The position numbers and the translations under genes are program-made. Shown here one piece after another: positions 35,147 to 44,173 of a DNA stretch of 64,000 nt (the stretch's first letter is position 1; every line of letters starts with the position of its first letter). The DNA comes from Shewanella frigidimarina (GTDB lineage: Bacteria; Pseudomonadota; Gammaproteobacteria; Enterobacterales; Shewanellaceae): contig NZ_RKKE01000011.1 of assembly GCF_003797125.1 (NCBI RefSeq), forward strand, positions 1-64,000, read 5' to 3'. The notes under the pieces are model-generated. The model did not search any database, had not been told where the DNA came from, and saw only the letters and a program-made list of their open reading frames with translations.

Positions 35147-36748
35147 CTATCCATTCGCGGGTGTAATATTTTTAACCATTGCTGGCTGCGACCGAGGTGA
35201 TACACCTAACTTATTGGCGGTCCATAAACACACTGCCGTTACCAGCATCATGCCAATTTGTATCCCGATGACCCCATGATAACCACTTTGCCATAACGCT
35301 ATTATTTGCTCAGAAAATAACAGCCAATCTGCAACAATCGTGATGACTAATATGCCACTGGTGAGTAACAGCAACTGGCTGAGATGACGCTTAATATCGG
35401 TCACTTTTATACTGCACAACATAACGAGCAATAGTGACGTTACAAAACACCCCACTAACCATTCACTTCGCCCTGATAAGGTTGCAGGTAATAGTCGCTC
35501 ACACAAAAATCCAACTGCTGTCGCGACAATAATGCCACCACAGCCACCAATCGTCATCGCGGTTACGATAGCAATACTGCGCTGTGAAGATTGGCGCTGA
35601 GCACTGCGCTTATTTATCCATAACATATTGCCGGTAACAATCATGGCGCTGATGGCCATCGCCAAAATAAAGTACAAAATACGGATATCTAAGCCAGCAA
35701 AATTACTAAAATGCAATGTCACTAATACATCTCTACCCTGGCGAAATACATTGTAATTATCGGCATTAACCTTATCCATCACAGTGCCATCCTGCACCCG
35801 GTAGGTCACTTCATCTCGTTGAGCAAAATTAACCGTGTCGGTTCCACGCACTTGTACCAGAGCATTATCGGCGCCGTAATGATGGAAAATAATATTACGT
35901 AACTCAAAGTTCGATTGCTGTTTAGTTTGTTCAATTAAGGTAAACGCATTGCTCATATCCAGTGACGTTTCACTTCGCGGTTCGCTGGTACGGTTAAAAC
36001 CGGCATCGTTAAACAATGCTTGTCGATCGCCCTGATAAATAAACACCACAAAAGCCAGTTGGAACACTATGGCCAAGTTAAGAATCAAGCCGCTTAGCGC
36101 ATACATCAAGGTAAAGGGAATTGTCATTACTCCGACTACAGTATGAAGATCGAGTAATTTATCCCGGCGCTGTTTATCAACCCGATACAAAAAGAAATGT
36201 TTCAGTAATTTACGCGCATGGATAAAAATACCTGACACGAGTGCAAACAAAAAAATCAGCGTCACGACCCCAATAAAATAACTGCCACCGGGTAAATCAA
36301 GGTTGTAATGCAAGCGGTAAATAAATTGCGATAAGTAAAAGTCATCTTTGCCCGCAACGGTTTCGCCGCTTTTAGGGTCAACCAATATCGCCATCGACTG
36401 GCGGTCCGATTGCGGAGCATCTCCAAACACATCGAAGTAAAAAATATAATAAGGTACTAGCTCAGTCGGCATATTTATTCGAAATCGGCCTGCTTGATCT
36501 ACTGGGTATTCAGCCAACTTTTGCTCTACCAGTTTCGCTAAAGGAATATCTGCTTGGGTATTATCGACTGGATGATGAGGCGTAATGGCCCACTGGGCAA
36601 TTTCATCGTGAAACAAGGTCACCGCGCCAGCCCAAAATACCAAAAACAGTAAAGGTGAAATAATTAACCCAAGCCAACTGTGGGCTTCGATGAGATTTTT
36701 AACGACTTTGTGCTGTACGGGAGAGTCTGGTTTCATTGAGGTATTCAT
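35147..36748 (-). CDS. PepSY-associated transmembrane protein (iron-uptake-linked reductase type)
   Basis: A 533-residue inner-membrane protein. The first helix (HSWLGLIISPLLFLVFWAGAVTLF) is the PepSY_TM signature; periplasmic PepSY-like parts follow, with HYNLDLPGG and LHFSNFAGLDIRIL near helices whose His residues could bind heme. Further helices are at about 160-185, 205-235, 365-385 and in the last 130 residues. Such proteins are linked to ferric-siderophore uptake and may reduce iron at the membrane. It is the last gene of a three-gene operon (gaps of 3 and 2 bp) behind a Fur box. Confidence 0.8.
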   Translation of the reverse strand: MNTSMKPDSPVQHKVVKNLIEAHSWLGLIISPLLFLVFWAGAVTLFHDEIAQWAITPHHPVDNTQADIPLAKLVEQKLAEYPVDQAGRFRINMPTELVPYYIFYFDVFGDAPQSDRQSMAILVDPKSGETVAGKDDFYLSQFIYRLHYNLDLPGGSYFIGVVTLIFLFALVSGIFIHARKLLKHFFLYRVDKQRRDKLLDLHTVVGVMTIPFTLMYALSGLILNLAIVFQLAFVVFIYQGDRQALFNDAGFNRTSEPRSETSLDMSNAFTLIEQTKQQSNFELRNIIFHHYGADNALVQVRGTDTVNFAQRDEVTYRVQDGTVMDKVNADNYNVFRQGRDVLVTLHFSNFAGLDIRILYFILAMAISAMIVTGNMLWINKRSAQRQSSQRSIAIVTAMTIGGCGGIIVATAVGFLCERLLPATLSGRSEWLVGCFVTSLLLVMLCSIKVTDIKRHLSQLLLLTSGILVITIVADWLLFSEQIIALWQSGYHGVIGIQIGMMLVTAVCLWTANKLGVSPRSQPAMVKNITPANG

Positions 36749-36751
36749 GAC

Positions 36752-37009
36752 TTAGGTTTGAGAAAAAAATAACAACGTATTGATAAGGCTACTGGCCACA
36801 AGCCATTTTGCGCATACGACACTCGCCGCTTTTGCGCTGTTGCGGCTATAACAAAATGTCATCACCCCAACCCACACACAAAAACCCAGCATTAGCCCAA
36901 CAAATAGTTTTACATCTACTGCAGCCGGTAATGTTCGAAAAACAATGAGCATTAAACTGATCGCCAGTAATAATCCCCACAAAAATGCAGCAACAGATTT
37001 AGGCCACAT
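36752..37009 (-). CDS. Small membrane protein, DUF3649-like
   Basis: 85 residues with about three hydrophobic helices (FLWGLLLAISLMLIVF, LFVGLMLGFCVWVGVMTF, WLVASSLINTLLFF). Size and position between a DUF3325-like gene and a PepSY gene match DUF3649 proteins in iron-uptake operons; sequence evidence alone is thin for so short a hydrophobic protein. The start lies 2 nt after the upstream stop. Confidence 0.6.
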   Translation of the reverse strand: MWPKSVAAFLWGLLLAISLMLIVFRTLPAAVDVKLFVGLMLGFCVWVGVMTFCYSRNSAKAASVVCAKWLVASSLINTLLFFSQT

Positions 37010-37011
37010 GG

Positions 37012-37329
37012 TTATTTAACCCCAACAAGTAAGATACTGACAAACAGCGCAAAGCCTAACGAACTCACCCAGATACTACGACCTTTATAGTGCGAGGCCA
37101 CCAGCACCAGTAATATCCACATGGTCATCATGCAAATCAGCACCACCAAACTGGCGACTAATACACTGTAAGTGTGACTAAACCCCCATACTGCAAATAC
37201 CACCGATAAACCGCATAAGCTCCAAGCCAGTAATTTAGGAAAAGGCAAACTAATAAGCTGTTGCTTGTCAGATGCCAAATAGGCAAACAAACAACCAAGC
37301 CATAAAGAAGATACACTGACGAGTTCCAT
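37012..37329 (-). CDS. Small membrane protein, DUF3325-like
   Basis: 105 residues with three or four membrane helices, first gene of the PepSY operon. Composition and context (DUF3325-DUF3649-PepSY order) suggest a DUF3325 protein; function unknown. GGAG precedes the ATG, and a Fur-type operator lies 26 bp upstream of the start, so iron-limited expression is likely. Confidence 0.6.
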   Translation of the reverse strand: MELVSVSSLWLGCLFAYLASDKQQLISLPFPKLLAWSLCGLSVVFAVWGFSHTYSVLVASLVVLICMMTMWILLVLVASHYKGRSIWVSSLGFALFVSILLVGVK

Positions 37330-37354
37330 CTAATTCGATCTCCAGCCATTTAAC

Positions 37355-37373
37355 GCAAATGATAATGATTTGC
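37355..37373 (-). promoter_or_regulatory. Fur box upstream of the PepSY operon
   Basis: GCAAATGATAATGATTTGC is a near-perfect 19-bp palindrome of the GATAATGATAATCATTATC type, 26 bp upstream of the first gene. Iron-loaded Fur bound here would repress the three-gene operon. Confidence 0.8.
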
Positions 37374-37815
37374 ATTAATTATCCAGAATATCTTTGCTAA
37401 ATACAAGTTGATTGTGCTCAAGCACTAAGGAATAACCGTCAGAATGAGATCTAAAAGTGCTGTAGTGATATATTGTGGCTTAATCATGATTGTGGAAACT
37501 ATCGCAATGAACAATCATATTGAGGGGACATAATCGCCGAGGTACATAATCACCATATTGAGTACTTGCTCAGCGATAAAATCATCTGGTCACAGATGAG
37601 TAAATAGTTAATAAACACCGACATAGGTCTTAATGGCCAATAATCGTTTTTTCGGCAGTACTTCCTCACTTTATGAATCTGGCATTGCTGCTCATTTTAA
37701 TCATAGATAACTAAGATTACCGCAACATAGCAGCAACCTTGAAAACTGTGAATTAACAGTGAATTAACGAAATCAATTTATTTAACAATCCACATGTTAC
37801 TCGTCAGCGCAGTAC

Positions 37816-37837
37816 TGTATTATTTTATTCTAATACA
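37816..37837. promoter_or_regulatory. Dyad upstream of the cytochrome c/molybdo-oxidoreductase operon
   Basis: TGTATTA and TAATACA arms, perfectly complementary, with an 8-nt AT spacer. The position, 160 bp before the cytochrome gene start, suits a regulator-binding site; no regulator gene is adjacent. Confidence 0.35.
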
Positions 37838-37996
37838 ATAACAGATCAGTCAATATCAATGCTGGACAAAGGGCTATACCTTGCATAGGATTAATATTTG
37901 ACCAATCACAATAATAATACGCAGTCGAACAGGGAATGTTTAGATGAGATATTCCCTTCTCTATATCATTTTTTATTTAAAATAAGGCAATGTAAT

Positions 37997-39295
37997 ATGC
38001 TAAAGCGCATCGTTTACGGCGTATGTGGCGCAGCTATTGTTGGACTCGGTATATTCAGTATATATGCTTGGCACCCTGCAATTGATCCCGTCGTACCAAC
38101 TCAAACTGATTATTCTCCACAAGTTATCGAACAGGGTAAAATCCTTGCCGCAGCAGGTTATTGCAGTACTTGTCATACACCACCTGGTGGCACAGCCTAT
38201 GCTGGTAACTATGAAATGCATACTGACTTTGGCACCATTTATTCAAGTAACATCACTCCCGATCTTGAAACCGGTATTGGTGGCTGGTCACAAGCCGCTT
38301 TCGCTCGCGCCATGCGCACAGGTGTGAGCCGCGATGGACACCATTTATTACCTGCATTCCCTTTTGAACACTTTAATAAAATGACCGATGATGACATTAA
38401 CGCTATTTACGCTTACATCATGACGTCTGTTCCAGCAGTTAACCAAGTTAAAAAAGATAACGGTATTCCGTTTCCGCTCAACATCCGCTGGTTTCAGGCG
38501 GGTTGGAAACTGTTGTTTGCTGATACCCAAGCTTTTGAGGTCAACAGCAAGCAATCTGCCGAATGGAATCGCGGTGCTTACTTAGCGGAAGGTATTGCTC
38601 ACTGTGGTGCATGCCATACTCCACGTAATGCGTTGGGCGGCGAAAAGTACGACCAAATGTACCAAGGTGCGGCCATTGATGGCTGGATAGCACCATCATT
38701 AACATCAACAAGCACTTCACCTATCCCGTGGCGCGCACAAGACTTCTATGAATACCTAACTACGGGTAACTCGCCTTACCATGGAAGTGCGGCAGGCCCA
38801 ATGGCGCCAGTTATGCACAAAGGCTTATCAGCCCTTCCAGACAGTGACATAGAAGCCATTAGTGGTTACTTTGCTGAAATTGCCCGTACCAACAACACCG
38901 ACGATCCTGACTCAAGTAGCACGTTACAAGCAGCTATCGCGGCACAACATCAACAACCGGATCAGCGTATTGATGAAGGTGCACGCTTATATGCTACAGC
39001 TTGCCAAGCATGCCACTACAACAGCGACCAGTTAGTTAAAGGTCGTCCATTAATTACTATCGGCTCGGCAACACATCTTAATGATCCAACTAACCTAATT
39101 AACGTAATACTGGATGGCGTGCGCAGCGATCAAGGCATTAGCGGTGTGGTAATGCCAGGGTTCCGTGATGCTCTTAGCGATGAAGACATTACTGCTATTG
39201 CGGCTTATTTACGTCAAGCTGCTGGGGAAAACACCTGGCCGAAATTACAACAACAAGTGGGCGAGATCCGCAATCAACCCCGATTTGAGCACTAA
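37997..39295 (+). CDS. Membrane-anchored tri-heme cytochrome c subunit of a molybdo-oxidoreductase
   Basis: 432 residues: one N-terminal membrane helix (about 5-27), then three cytochrome c domains with heme sites CSTCH, CGACH and CQACH and distal Met candidates (for example VVMPGFRDALSD). It should pass electrons from the molybdenum subunit to the respiratory chain on the periplasmic side, as the cytochrome subunit does in acetic-acid-bacterial aldehyde and alcohol dehydrogenases. The ATG at 37997 is chosen because AAGG lies 9 nt before it; an upstream start would add a non-signal leader. It is the first gene of the operon. Confidence 0.87.
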   Translation: MLKRIVYGVCGAAIVGLGIFSIYAWHPAIDPVVPTQTDYSPQVIEQGKILAAAGYCSTCHTPPGGTAYAGNYEMHTDFGTIYSSNITPDLETGIGGWSQAAFARAMRTGVSRDGHHLLPAFPFEHFNKMTDDDINAIYAYIMTSVPAVNQVKKDNGIPFPLNIRWFQAGWKLLFADTQAFEVNSKQSAEWNRGAYLAEGIAHCGACHTPRNALGGEKYDQMYQGAAIDGWIAPSLTSTSTSPIPWRAQDFYEYLTTGNSPYHGSAAGPMAPVMHKGLSALPDSDIEAISGYFAEIARTNNTDDPDSSSTLQAAIAAQHQQPDQRIDEGARLYATACQACHYNSDQLVKGRPLITIGSATHLNDPTNLINVILDGVRSDQGISGVVMPGFRDALSDEDITAIAAYLRQAAGENTWPKLQQQVGEIRNQPRFEH

Positions 39296-39313
39296 TTCAC
39301 TGGAGAAGTGACA

Positions 39314-39793
39314 ATGGCAAAATTTATTTTAAACGGCAAACCGATGACTGCCGATGTAGAGAGTGATACTCCTCTACTGTGGGTTATTCGTGATGAACTG
39401 GACATGACCGGCACAAAATTTGGCTGTGGTATTGGTACATGTGGTGCCTGTACCGTCCATGTTGGCGGACGTGCCACACGTTCATGCATAACCCCTATAT
39501 CGTCAGTTGAAGGAGCCGAAATCACTACGATTGAAGGACTTTCTGAAAAGGGCGATCACCCATTGCAAATATCTTGGCAAAAGCTGCAGGTACCACAGTG
39601 TGGTTACTGCCAGTCGGGTCAAATTATGCAAGCTGCAGCGCTACTAAAAGACATTCCTGAACCTTCAGACAAAGACATTGACGCTGTGATGGGCGGAAAC
39701 TTATGTCGTTGTATGACCTACGTTCGTATTCGTGGTGCCATTCATGAAGCTGCAAACGCAATTAAGGAGAACAACGATGAGCAGAATGCCTAA
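39314..39793 (+). CDS. [2Fe-2S] subunit of a xanthine-oxidase-family oxidoreductase (IorA-like)
   Basis: 159 residues with two iron-sulfur domains: the plant-ferredoxin-like cluster CGIGTCGACTV followed by RSC, and the all-helical domain CGYCQSGQIMQA with GGNLCRCMTYVRI. It relays electrons from the molybdenum cofactor to the cytochrome. It has no signal peptide, so in this family it is usually exported together with the Tat-bearing large subunit. The ATG at 39314 follows GGAG. The 3' end overlaps the large-subunit gene by 17 nt. Confidence 0.9.
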   Translation: MAKFILNGKPMTADVESDTPLLWVIRDELDMTGTKFGCGIGTCGACTVHVGGRATRSCITPISSVEGAEITTIEGLSEKGDHPLQISWQKLQVPQCGYCQSGQIMQAAALLKDIPEPSDKDIDAVMGGNLCRCMTYVRIRGAIHEAANAIKENNDEQNA

Positions 39794-42080
39794 ACGTGGA
39801 TCGGCTGGTATAACCCGCCGTGGTTTTTTAATTGCGATGACCGCTGTAGGTGTCAGCTTTGGTTTTCCTCGCCATTTGATGGCGGCAATGGATCCTGCTA
39901 GCCCAGACGGTAAAGTACTCCCAAGCGAAGGCGATATTTACGAACCGTCTTTATGGTACTCAATCGATACCGCAGGCAAAATTAAAGTCAACATTATGCG
40001 CTCAGAAATGGGCCAACATGTCGGCACTGCTATTGCGCGTATTCTTGCTGATGAACTGGAAGCGTCATGGGATGATATTGAAATTATCCATGTCGACAGT
40101 GACCCGCGTTGGGGTTACATGGTTACCGGCGGCAGTTGGTCTATTTCACAAAGCTGGCCAGTTTACCGTCAAGCGGGTGCTGCTGGCCGTACAGCGTTAA
40201 TTGAAGCTGCGGCTAAAAAATGGGGTATTGCAGCAAAAGACTGTAAAGCCAGTAACGGTAAAATTATCTCAAGTAAAGGCGAGCTGTCTTATGGTGAGTT
40301 AGTCACCATGGGCTTAACACGTCAGTTTACTGAAGAAGAACTTAAAACCCTGCCATTGAAGCCGAATGCCGATCTTAAACTGGTTGGCCAGCAGGTGACG
40401 TCTCTTGATATTGCCAACAAGACTAACGGTAAAACCATATTCGGTATCGACGCGAAAGTTGATGGCATGGTGTACGCCAACCCTATTTTGCCTCCTACAC
40501 GTTATGGCTCCAAAGTGGTTAAGTTTGACGACTCTGCTGCAAAAGCCGTTAAGGGTTATCAACAAACTATCGTACTAGATGATGCCAGTGGCAGTGTGCC
40601 AGGTTGGTTAATGGTTATCGCCAGCAGCTTTAATGCGGCCCAAAAAGCCTCGAAGCTCGTGAAAGTAACATGGGACGCAGGTAAAACGGCCAACGTGTCT
40701 GAAGCAGACATTATTGCTCATGGTAAGCAATTACTTGGCGACCAAACCAAAGGCAGTATTTTAGACACAGGCAATACTGACACTGGTCCAGTATTTGCGA
40801 GTGCAAAAAGTACCATTGCAGAAGAATACATCACCAGCACGGTACTGCATGCGCAAATGGAACCGCTTAATGCACTGGTATTTAAAAACCAAGACGGCAT
40901 ATGGGAAGTGCATTCAGGTTGTCAGTGGCAATCGCTTACCCTTCCCGTATTGGCCACGGCATTAGGTGAAGAAGAAGCTAACATTGTGATTCGTAGCTAC
41001 ATGTTAGGCGGTGGCTTTGGCCGCAGACTTAACGGCGATTACACCATTCCAGCTGCGTTGACCTCTAAAGCATTAGGCGGTAAACCGGTTAAAATGGTGA
41101 TGATACGTCCACAAGACATGTTATTTGATAGCGCGCGTTCTGCATCAGTTCAACAACTCAAAATGGCGTTTGATGACAAAAAAGCGGTTACCGCAATGGA
41201 ACATCACGCCACAGCAGGTTGGCCAACTCAAGTATTAGCACCAGGGTTTATGCCAAAAGGCACTAATGGCGAACCATTTGATCCGTTTTCGATTGCCGGA
41301 GCAGACCATTGGTACACTGTTGGCGCTCAAAAAGTGCGTGCTGTATCGAATGATCTTGCGATTGCGACATTCAGACCGGGTTGGTTACGTTCAGTTGGAC
41401 CTGGCTGGACAGGTTGGGCAGTAGAAAGCTTTATGGATGAAGCCGCACATCACGCGGGTAAAGATCCATTGCAGTTCCGCCTCGACATGCTAATTGCCGA
41501 AGGCCGAAATGCCGGAAGTACACCCGTTGCCGAAGGTGGCGCTGCTCGCCAAGCCGCAGTATTGAAAAAAGCTGCTGAGATGATTGGCTGGGGCACTCCG
41601 CAAGCCAAAGACACAGCGCTTGGCATTGCATCAACCTTTGGTCAAGAACGTGACATGCCAACATGGGTATCGTGTGCAGTACAAGTTCATGTCGACAAAA
41701 GCAACGGTATTGTCAATGTGCAAAAGCTTTATATTGCCATCGATGCCGGTATTATTGTTGACCCGAATGGTGCTGAAGCTCAGTGTCAGGGCGCGGCATT
41801 GTGGGGATTATCGATGGCCTTGTATGAAGGTACTGAACTGCTTAATGGTCAGTATAAAGACTCAAACTTCGATACCTATACCCCGCTGCGCTTAGGCCAA
41901 ACTCCAGAAGTTAAAATCGAGTTTATCCCGAGCAAAATGCCACCATCTGGCTTAGGTGAACCGGCAGTAACCCCTGTTGCTCCAGCGATTGCCAATGCAA
42001 TCTACAATGCAGTCGGTGTGCGTTTACGTAAAATTCCGATGAAACCTAGCGACGTGAAAAACGCGTTAACTAAAGCGTAA
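39777..42080 (+). CDS. Molybdopterin-binding large subunit, IorB/aldehyde-oxidase-like, Tat-exported
   Basis: 767 residues. The N-terminus carries a twin-arginine signal (ITRRGFLIAMTAVG), placing the enzyme in the periplasm. Cofactor-binding segments include GGSWSISQSW, LGGGFGRRLNGDY and, near the end, PPSGLGEPAVTPVAPAIANA, whose Glu is the expected catalytic base. With the two-cluster subunit and tri-heme cytochrome it forms a three-subunit dehydrogenase. Isoquinoline oxidoreductase and periplasmic aldehyde dehydrogenase are the nearest families; an aldehyde substrate is the likelier guess. AAGGAG lies 8 nt before the ATG at 39777. Cofactor-insertion (XdhC-like) genes are not nearby. Confidence 0.87.
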   Translation: MSRMPKRGSAGITRRGFLIAMTAVGVSFGFPRHLMAAMDPASPDGKVLPSEGDIYEPSLWYSIDTAGKIKVNIMRSEMGQHVGTAIARILADELEASWDDIEIIHVDSDPRWGYMVTGGSWSISQSWPVYRQAGAAGRTALIEAAAKKWGIAAKDCKASNGKIISSKGELSYGELVTMGLTRQFTEEELKTLPLKPNADLKLVGQQVTSLDIANKTNGKTIFGIDAKVDGMVYANPILPPTRYGSKVVKFDDSAAKAVKGYQQTIVLDDASGSVPGWLMVIASSFNAAQKASKLVKVTWDAGKTANVSEADIIAHGKQLLGDQTKGSILDTGNTDTGPVFASAKSTIAEEYITSTVLHAQMEPLNALVFKNQDGIWEVHSGCQWQSLTLPVLATALGEEEANIVIRSYMLGGGFGRRLNGDYTIPAALTSKALGGKPVKMVMIRPQDMLFDSARSASVQQLKMAFDDKKAVTAMEHHATAGWPTQVLAPGFMPKGTNGEPFDPFSIAGADHWYTVGAQKVRAVSNDLAIATFRPGWLRSVGPGWTGWAVESFMDEAAHHAGKDPLQFRLDMLIAEGRNAGSTPVAEGGAARQAAVLKKAAEMIGWGTPQAKDTALGIASTFGQERDMPTWVSCAVQVHVDKSNGIVNVQKLYIAIDAGIIVDPNGAEAQCQGAALWGLSMALYEGTELLNGQYKDSNFDTYTPLRLGQTPEVKIEFIPSKMPPSGLGEPAVTPVAPAIANAIYNAVGVRLRKIPMKPSDVKNALTKA

Positions 42081-42095
42081 TTTATCTGCTTTAAC

Positions 42096-42130
42096 AGCCC
42101 AGTCTTAGCGATAATGACTGGGCTTTTTTA
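42096..42130 (+). terminator. Rho-independent terminator of the molybdo-oxidoreductase operon
   Basis: AGCCCAGTC pairs with GACTGGGCT around an 11-nt loop, followed by TTTTTTAT, 15 bp past the stop. Confidence 0.9.
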
Positions 42131-42216
42131 TACCCACAGCACCTCATTATAACCATTGCTTGAACTGATGAATCAATCACTTAATTTATACCAACACGAA
42201 AAGAAGTTATCTACGG

Positions 42217-42355
42217 AAATCAGCATTACCAGAATATTGCGGACCACCACAGAGGGTGCTATCGGTAAAAAGTCAGGCGGTTGATTGTGCCAAATGCGGC
42301 AACAGAAACCAAGTACAGCAAACACAACCTCTGTAACTTGATTTCATGCTGATTT
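42217..42355. repeat. Nested inverted repeats, possible structured or miniature element
   Basis: Outer arms AAATCAGCA (42217-42225) and TGCTGATTT (42347-42355) enclose inner arms ACAGAGG (42249-42255) and CCTCTGT (42328-42334) in a consistent nested order. The arms are short, so chance is not excluded. Confidence 0.3.
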
Positions 42356-42393
42356 AACACAATCTTTAAACCATAGACCTCATAAAATCGAGG

Positions 42394-43539
42394 TTAATGT
42401 CCTTCTGTAAACAAGTAATTTAACCAGCCCTGCATTCTTAATAATACCTTTCTCATTACCGCAACATGGCTAAAATGATCGGTATAAATAGCCACTTGCC
42501 CTGCGACACCTGCTGGCAATGATTGTCTTATTGCGTCATCTTCTAGCTCAATCAACACCAATACTCGACCGCGTTGAAACAACTTATTCGATGACTGTAA
42601 ATTTCCGCTAAATTGAATTTCACCTTCTGCCATAGCAGGGAGTATTTTGGCAACTTTACCTTTAAATACCTGTCCAGGCATGGCATCTATTATCACTTCA
42701 GCTTCATCACCTTCTTTAAGGCGTAATAATGAGTTTTGCCAAAAAGCGCCAGCAAAATATCTCGTCTCATCTGGAATAAACGTCAGTGCTGGGCGCAAAG
42801 GTAAAGGCACAGCCATAGCGCCTTTTCGTAGCGCTAATTGAGTCACTACACCATCCGCAGGCGCTCTGACGACTGTTTGCTGTAAGTCATATTCAGCCTT
42901 AGCGAGCTCAGCTTGTAGACCTGCTACTTTGGTATTGACGCCATCAATATTCGACTCATATGCCAAACGAGTCCGCAGCCCCTCAGCTAAAGCGCCATCA
43001 AGTTGCGCTGATGAAGCTATGTATAATTGGCGACGATTATCGAGTTCAAGCTCAGTAAACGGTGAATTACGCCCCGCTTTTTTACGACCATCTTCATAGC
43101 GACGATAGACTGATTCAGTACGATCTTTATCTGCTGTTGCTTGTTCAACTTTAGCTGCGGCTATTTGAAAAGCGGCTTCAAGTTGTGGTACTTGCAGTTC
43201 TGCTTCTTTTAGCGCCGCTTGTTTTTGCTTAACCATTGAAAGGTAAGGTGTAGGATCAATTTTAAATAACACCTCACCTTCTTTTACTGGTGTGTTCGGC
43301 TTAACATTGACTTCGATAACCAATCCTTTAACTGCGGGCACAATCGGAATAGTGACAAAATACTCGCGAGCAAACCTTGAATAGGGATGGTTATAATTCA
43401 TTAAAATTAATAAAGTACCAATTAATACCATTCCGCCAAGAATAGCTGTCGGTACCGTCCATTTGGTTAACGGAATTTTAAATACTTTAAAAACTGCGAT
43501 ACAAAATGCGGTATAAGTCAGTATCAGTAGTAAGTCCAT
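42394..43539 (-). CDS. yiaV: HlyD-family membrane fusion protein, YiaV type
   Basis: 381 residues, very close in layout to E. coli YiaV (378). Two N-terminal hydrophobic helices (about 2-20 and 28-48) are followed by LLMNYNHPY, a biotinyl-lipoyl half-motif (VKEGEVLFKIDPTPYLSMV), a helical hairpin (about 85-205), the second half-motif (RAPADGVVTQLALRKG) and a beta domain ending DHFSHVAVMRKVLLRMQGWL. It probably bridges an inner-membrane activity to the periplasm or outer membrane; the partner pump is not encoded here. It lies 2 nt downstream of the DUF3302 gene. Confidence 0.87.
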   Translation of the reverse strand: MDLLLILTYTAFCIAVFKVFKIPLTKWTVPTAILGGMVLIGTLLILMNYNHPYSRFAREYFVTIPIVPAVKGLVIEVNVKPNTPVKEGEVLFKIDPTPYLSMVKQKQAALKEAELQVPQLEAAFQIAAAKVEQATADKDRTESVYRRYEDGRKKAGRNSPFTELELDNRRQLYIASSAQLDGALAEGLRTRLAYESNIDGVNTKVAGLQAELAKAEYDLQQTVVRAPADGVVTQLALRKGAMAVPLPLRPALTFIPDETRYFAGAFWQNSLLRLKEGDEAEVIIDAMPGQVFKGKVAKILPAMAEGEIQFSGNLQSSNKLFQRGRVLVLIELEDDAIRQSLPAGVAGQVAIYTDHFSHVAVMRKVLLRMQGWLNYLFTEGH

Positions 43540-43541
43540 GC

Positions 43542-43925
43542 TTATGCCTCTTGTGAGTGTTCATCAGAAACGGGAGGAGTCGTGACAGCAGAACGTTGCT
43601 CTAATAGCGACAAACGATCCGTTAACGCTGTGACATGATTCATTAGCTCTTTAACTTCACCCTCGAGTATCAATTCTCGCTTTCTCGAATCACTAAATCC
43701 CCAGCCTCTATCTTCTCGATATAACGTGGCCCAAATCCATAAAAATGGCCAAATGGCATGCAATGTAAATAAGCTTACCCAACCAGCAATGTGCAATGCA
43801 TCTTGCTGTGGATGATTACGTTTTTTCGCAATCTCGTAAGGAATATCATGAATCGCAATAATGCCGTAAAAAATAAATATCACGACAAAAAATATAATCC
43901 CTAGCGCAAAATAATCTAAAAACAT
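43542..43925 (-). CDS. yiaW: DUF3302 membrane protein, YiaW type
   Basis: 127 residues with two membrane helices (LDYFALGIIFFVVIFIFYGI and AGWVSLFTLHAIWPFLWIWA) and a C-terminal soluble part with a predicted coiled coil (EVKELMNHVTALTDRLSLLE). The motif DIPYEIAKKRNHPQQDA between the helices is typical of YiaW. GGGAG lies 5 nt before the ATG at 43925, so an upstream start is not used. It pairs with yiaV as in E. coli. Confidence 0.85.
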   Translation of the reverse strand: MFLDYFALGIIFFVVIFIFYGIIAIHDIPYEIAKKRNHPQQDALHIAGWVSLFTLHAIWPFLWIWATLYREDRGWGFSDSRKRELILEGEVKELMNHVTALTDRLSLLEQRSAVTTPPVSDEHSQEA

Positions 43926-44110
43926 ATCTGCTCCCAATTTCAATTTATTATCATCAAAGTGTCTTTGCTTAAATAAACAATTAACCCATTTTTAGTATAG
44001 AACTGATTAGCAAAAACACATTGAAACGGTTCAAATAACGAAGAGACTGACCTGATTTTTTACACGAATCATTGCTATAAAAATGGTAATTTGGATGTTA
44101 TCTATGCACA

Positions 44111-44142
44111 AAAAAAGCCCGCGTTATTTGCTAACGCGGGCT
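44111..44142 (-). terminator. Rho-independent terminator of the lipase operon
   Basis: An 11-bp perfect stem (AGCCCGCGTTA against TAACGCGGGCT) with a 5-nt loop. On the minus strand it is followed by six T, 32 bp past the stop of the lipase partner gene. Confidence 0.9.
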
Positions 44143-44173
44143 TTTAGCTCATGTAAGTAACAATAACTAAAGC

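Larger units (their letters stand above)
37330..37996. other. Gene-free region between PepSY operon and cytochrome c gene
   Basis: 667 bp with no credible coding frame. It contains the Fur box (37355-37373) of the minus-strand operon and a dyad (37816-37837) near the plus-strand cytochrome gene. The rest is AT-rich and shows nothing I can name. Confidence 0.6.
42081..42393. other. Gene-free region after the molybdo-oxidoreductase operon
   Basis: 313 bp between convergent units. It holds the operon terminator and a nested pair of inverted repeats at 42217-42355; no open frame looks coding. Confidence 0.6.
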
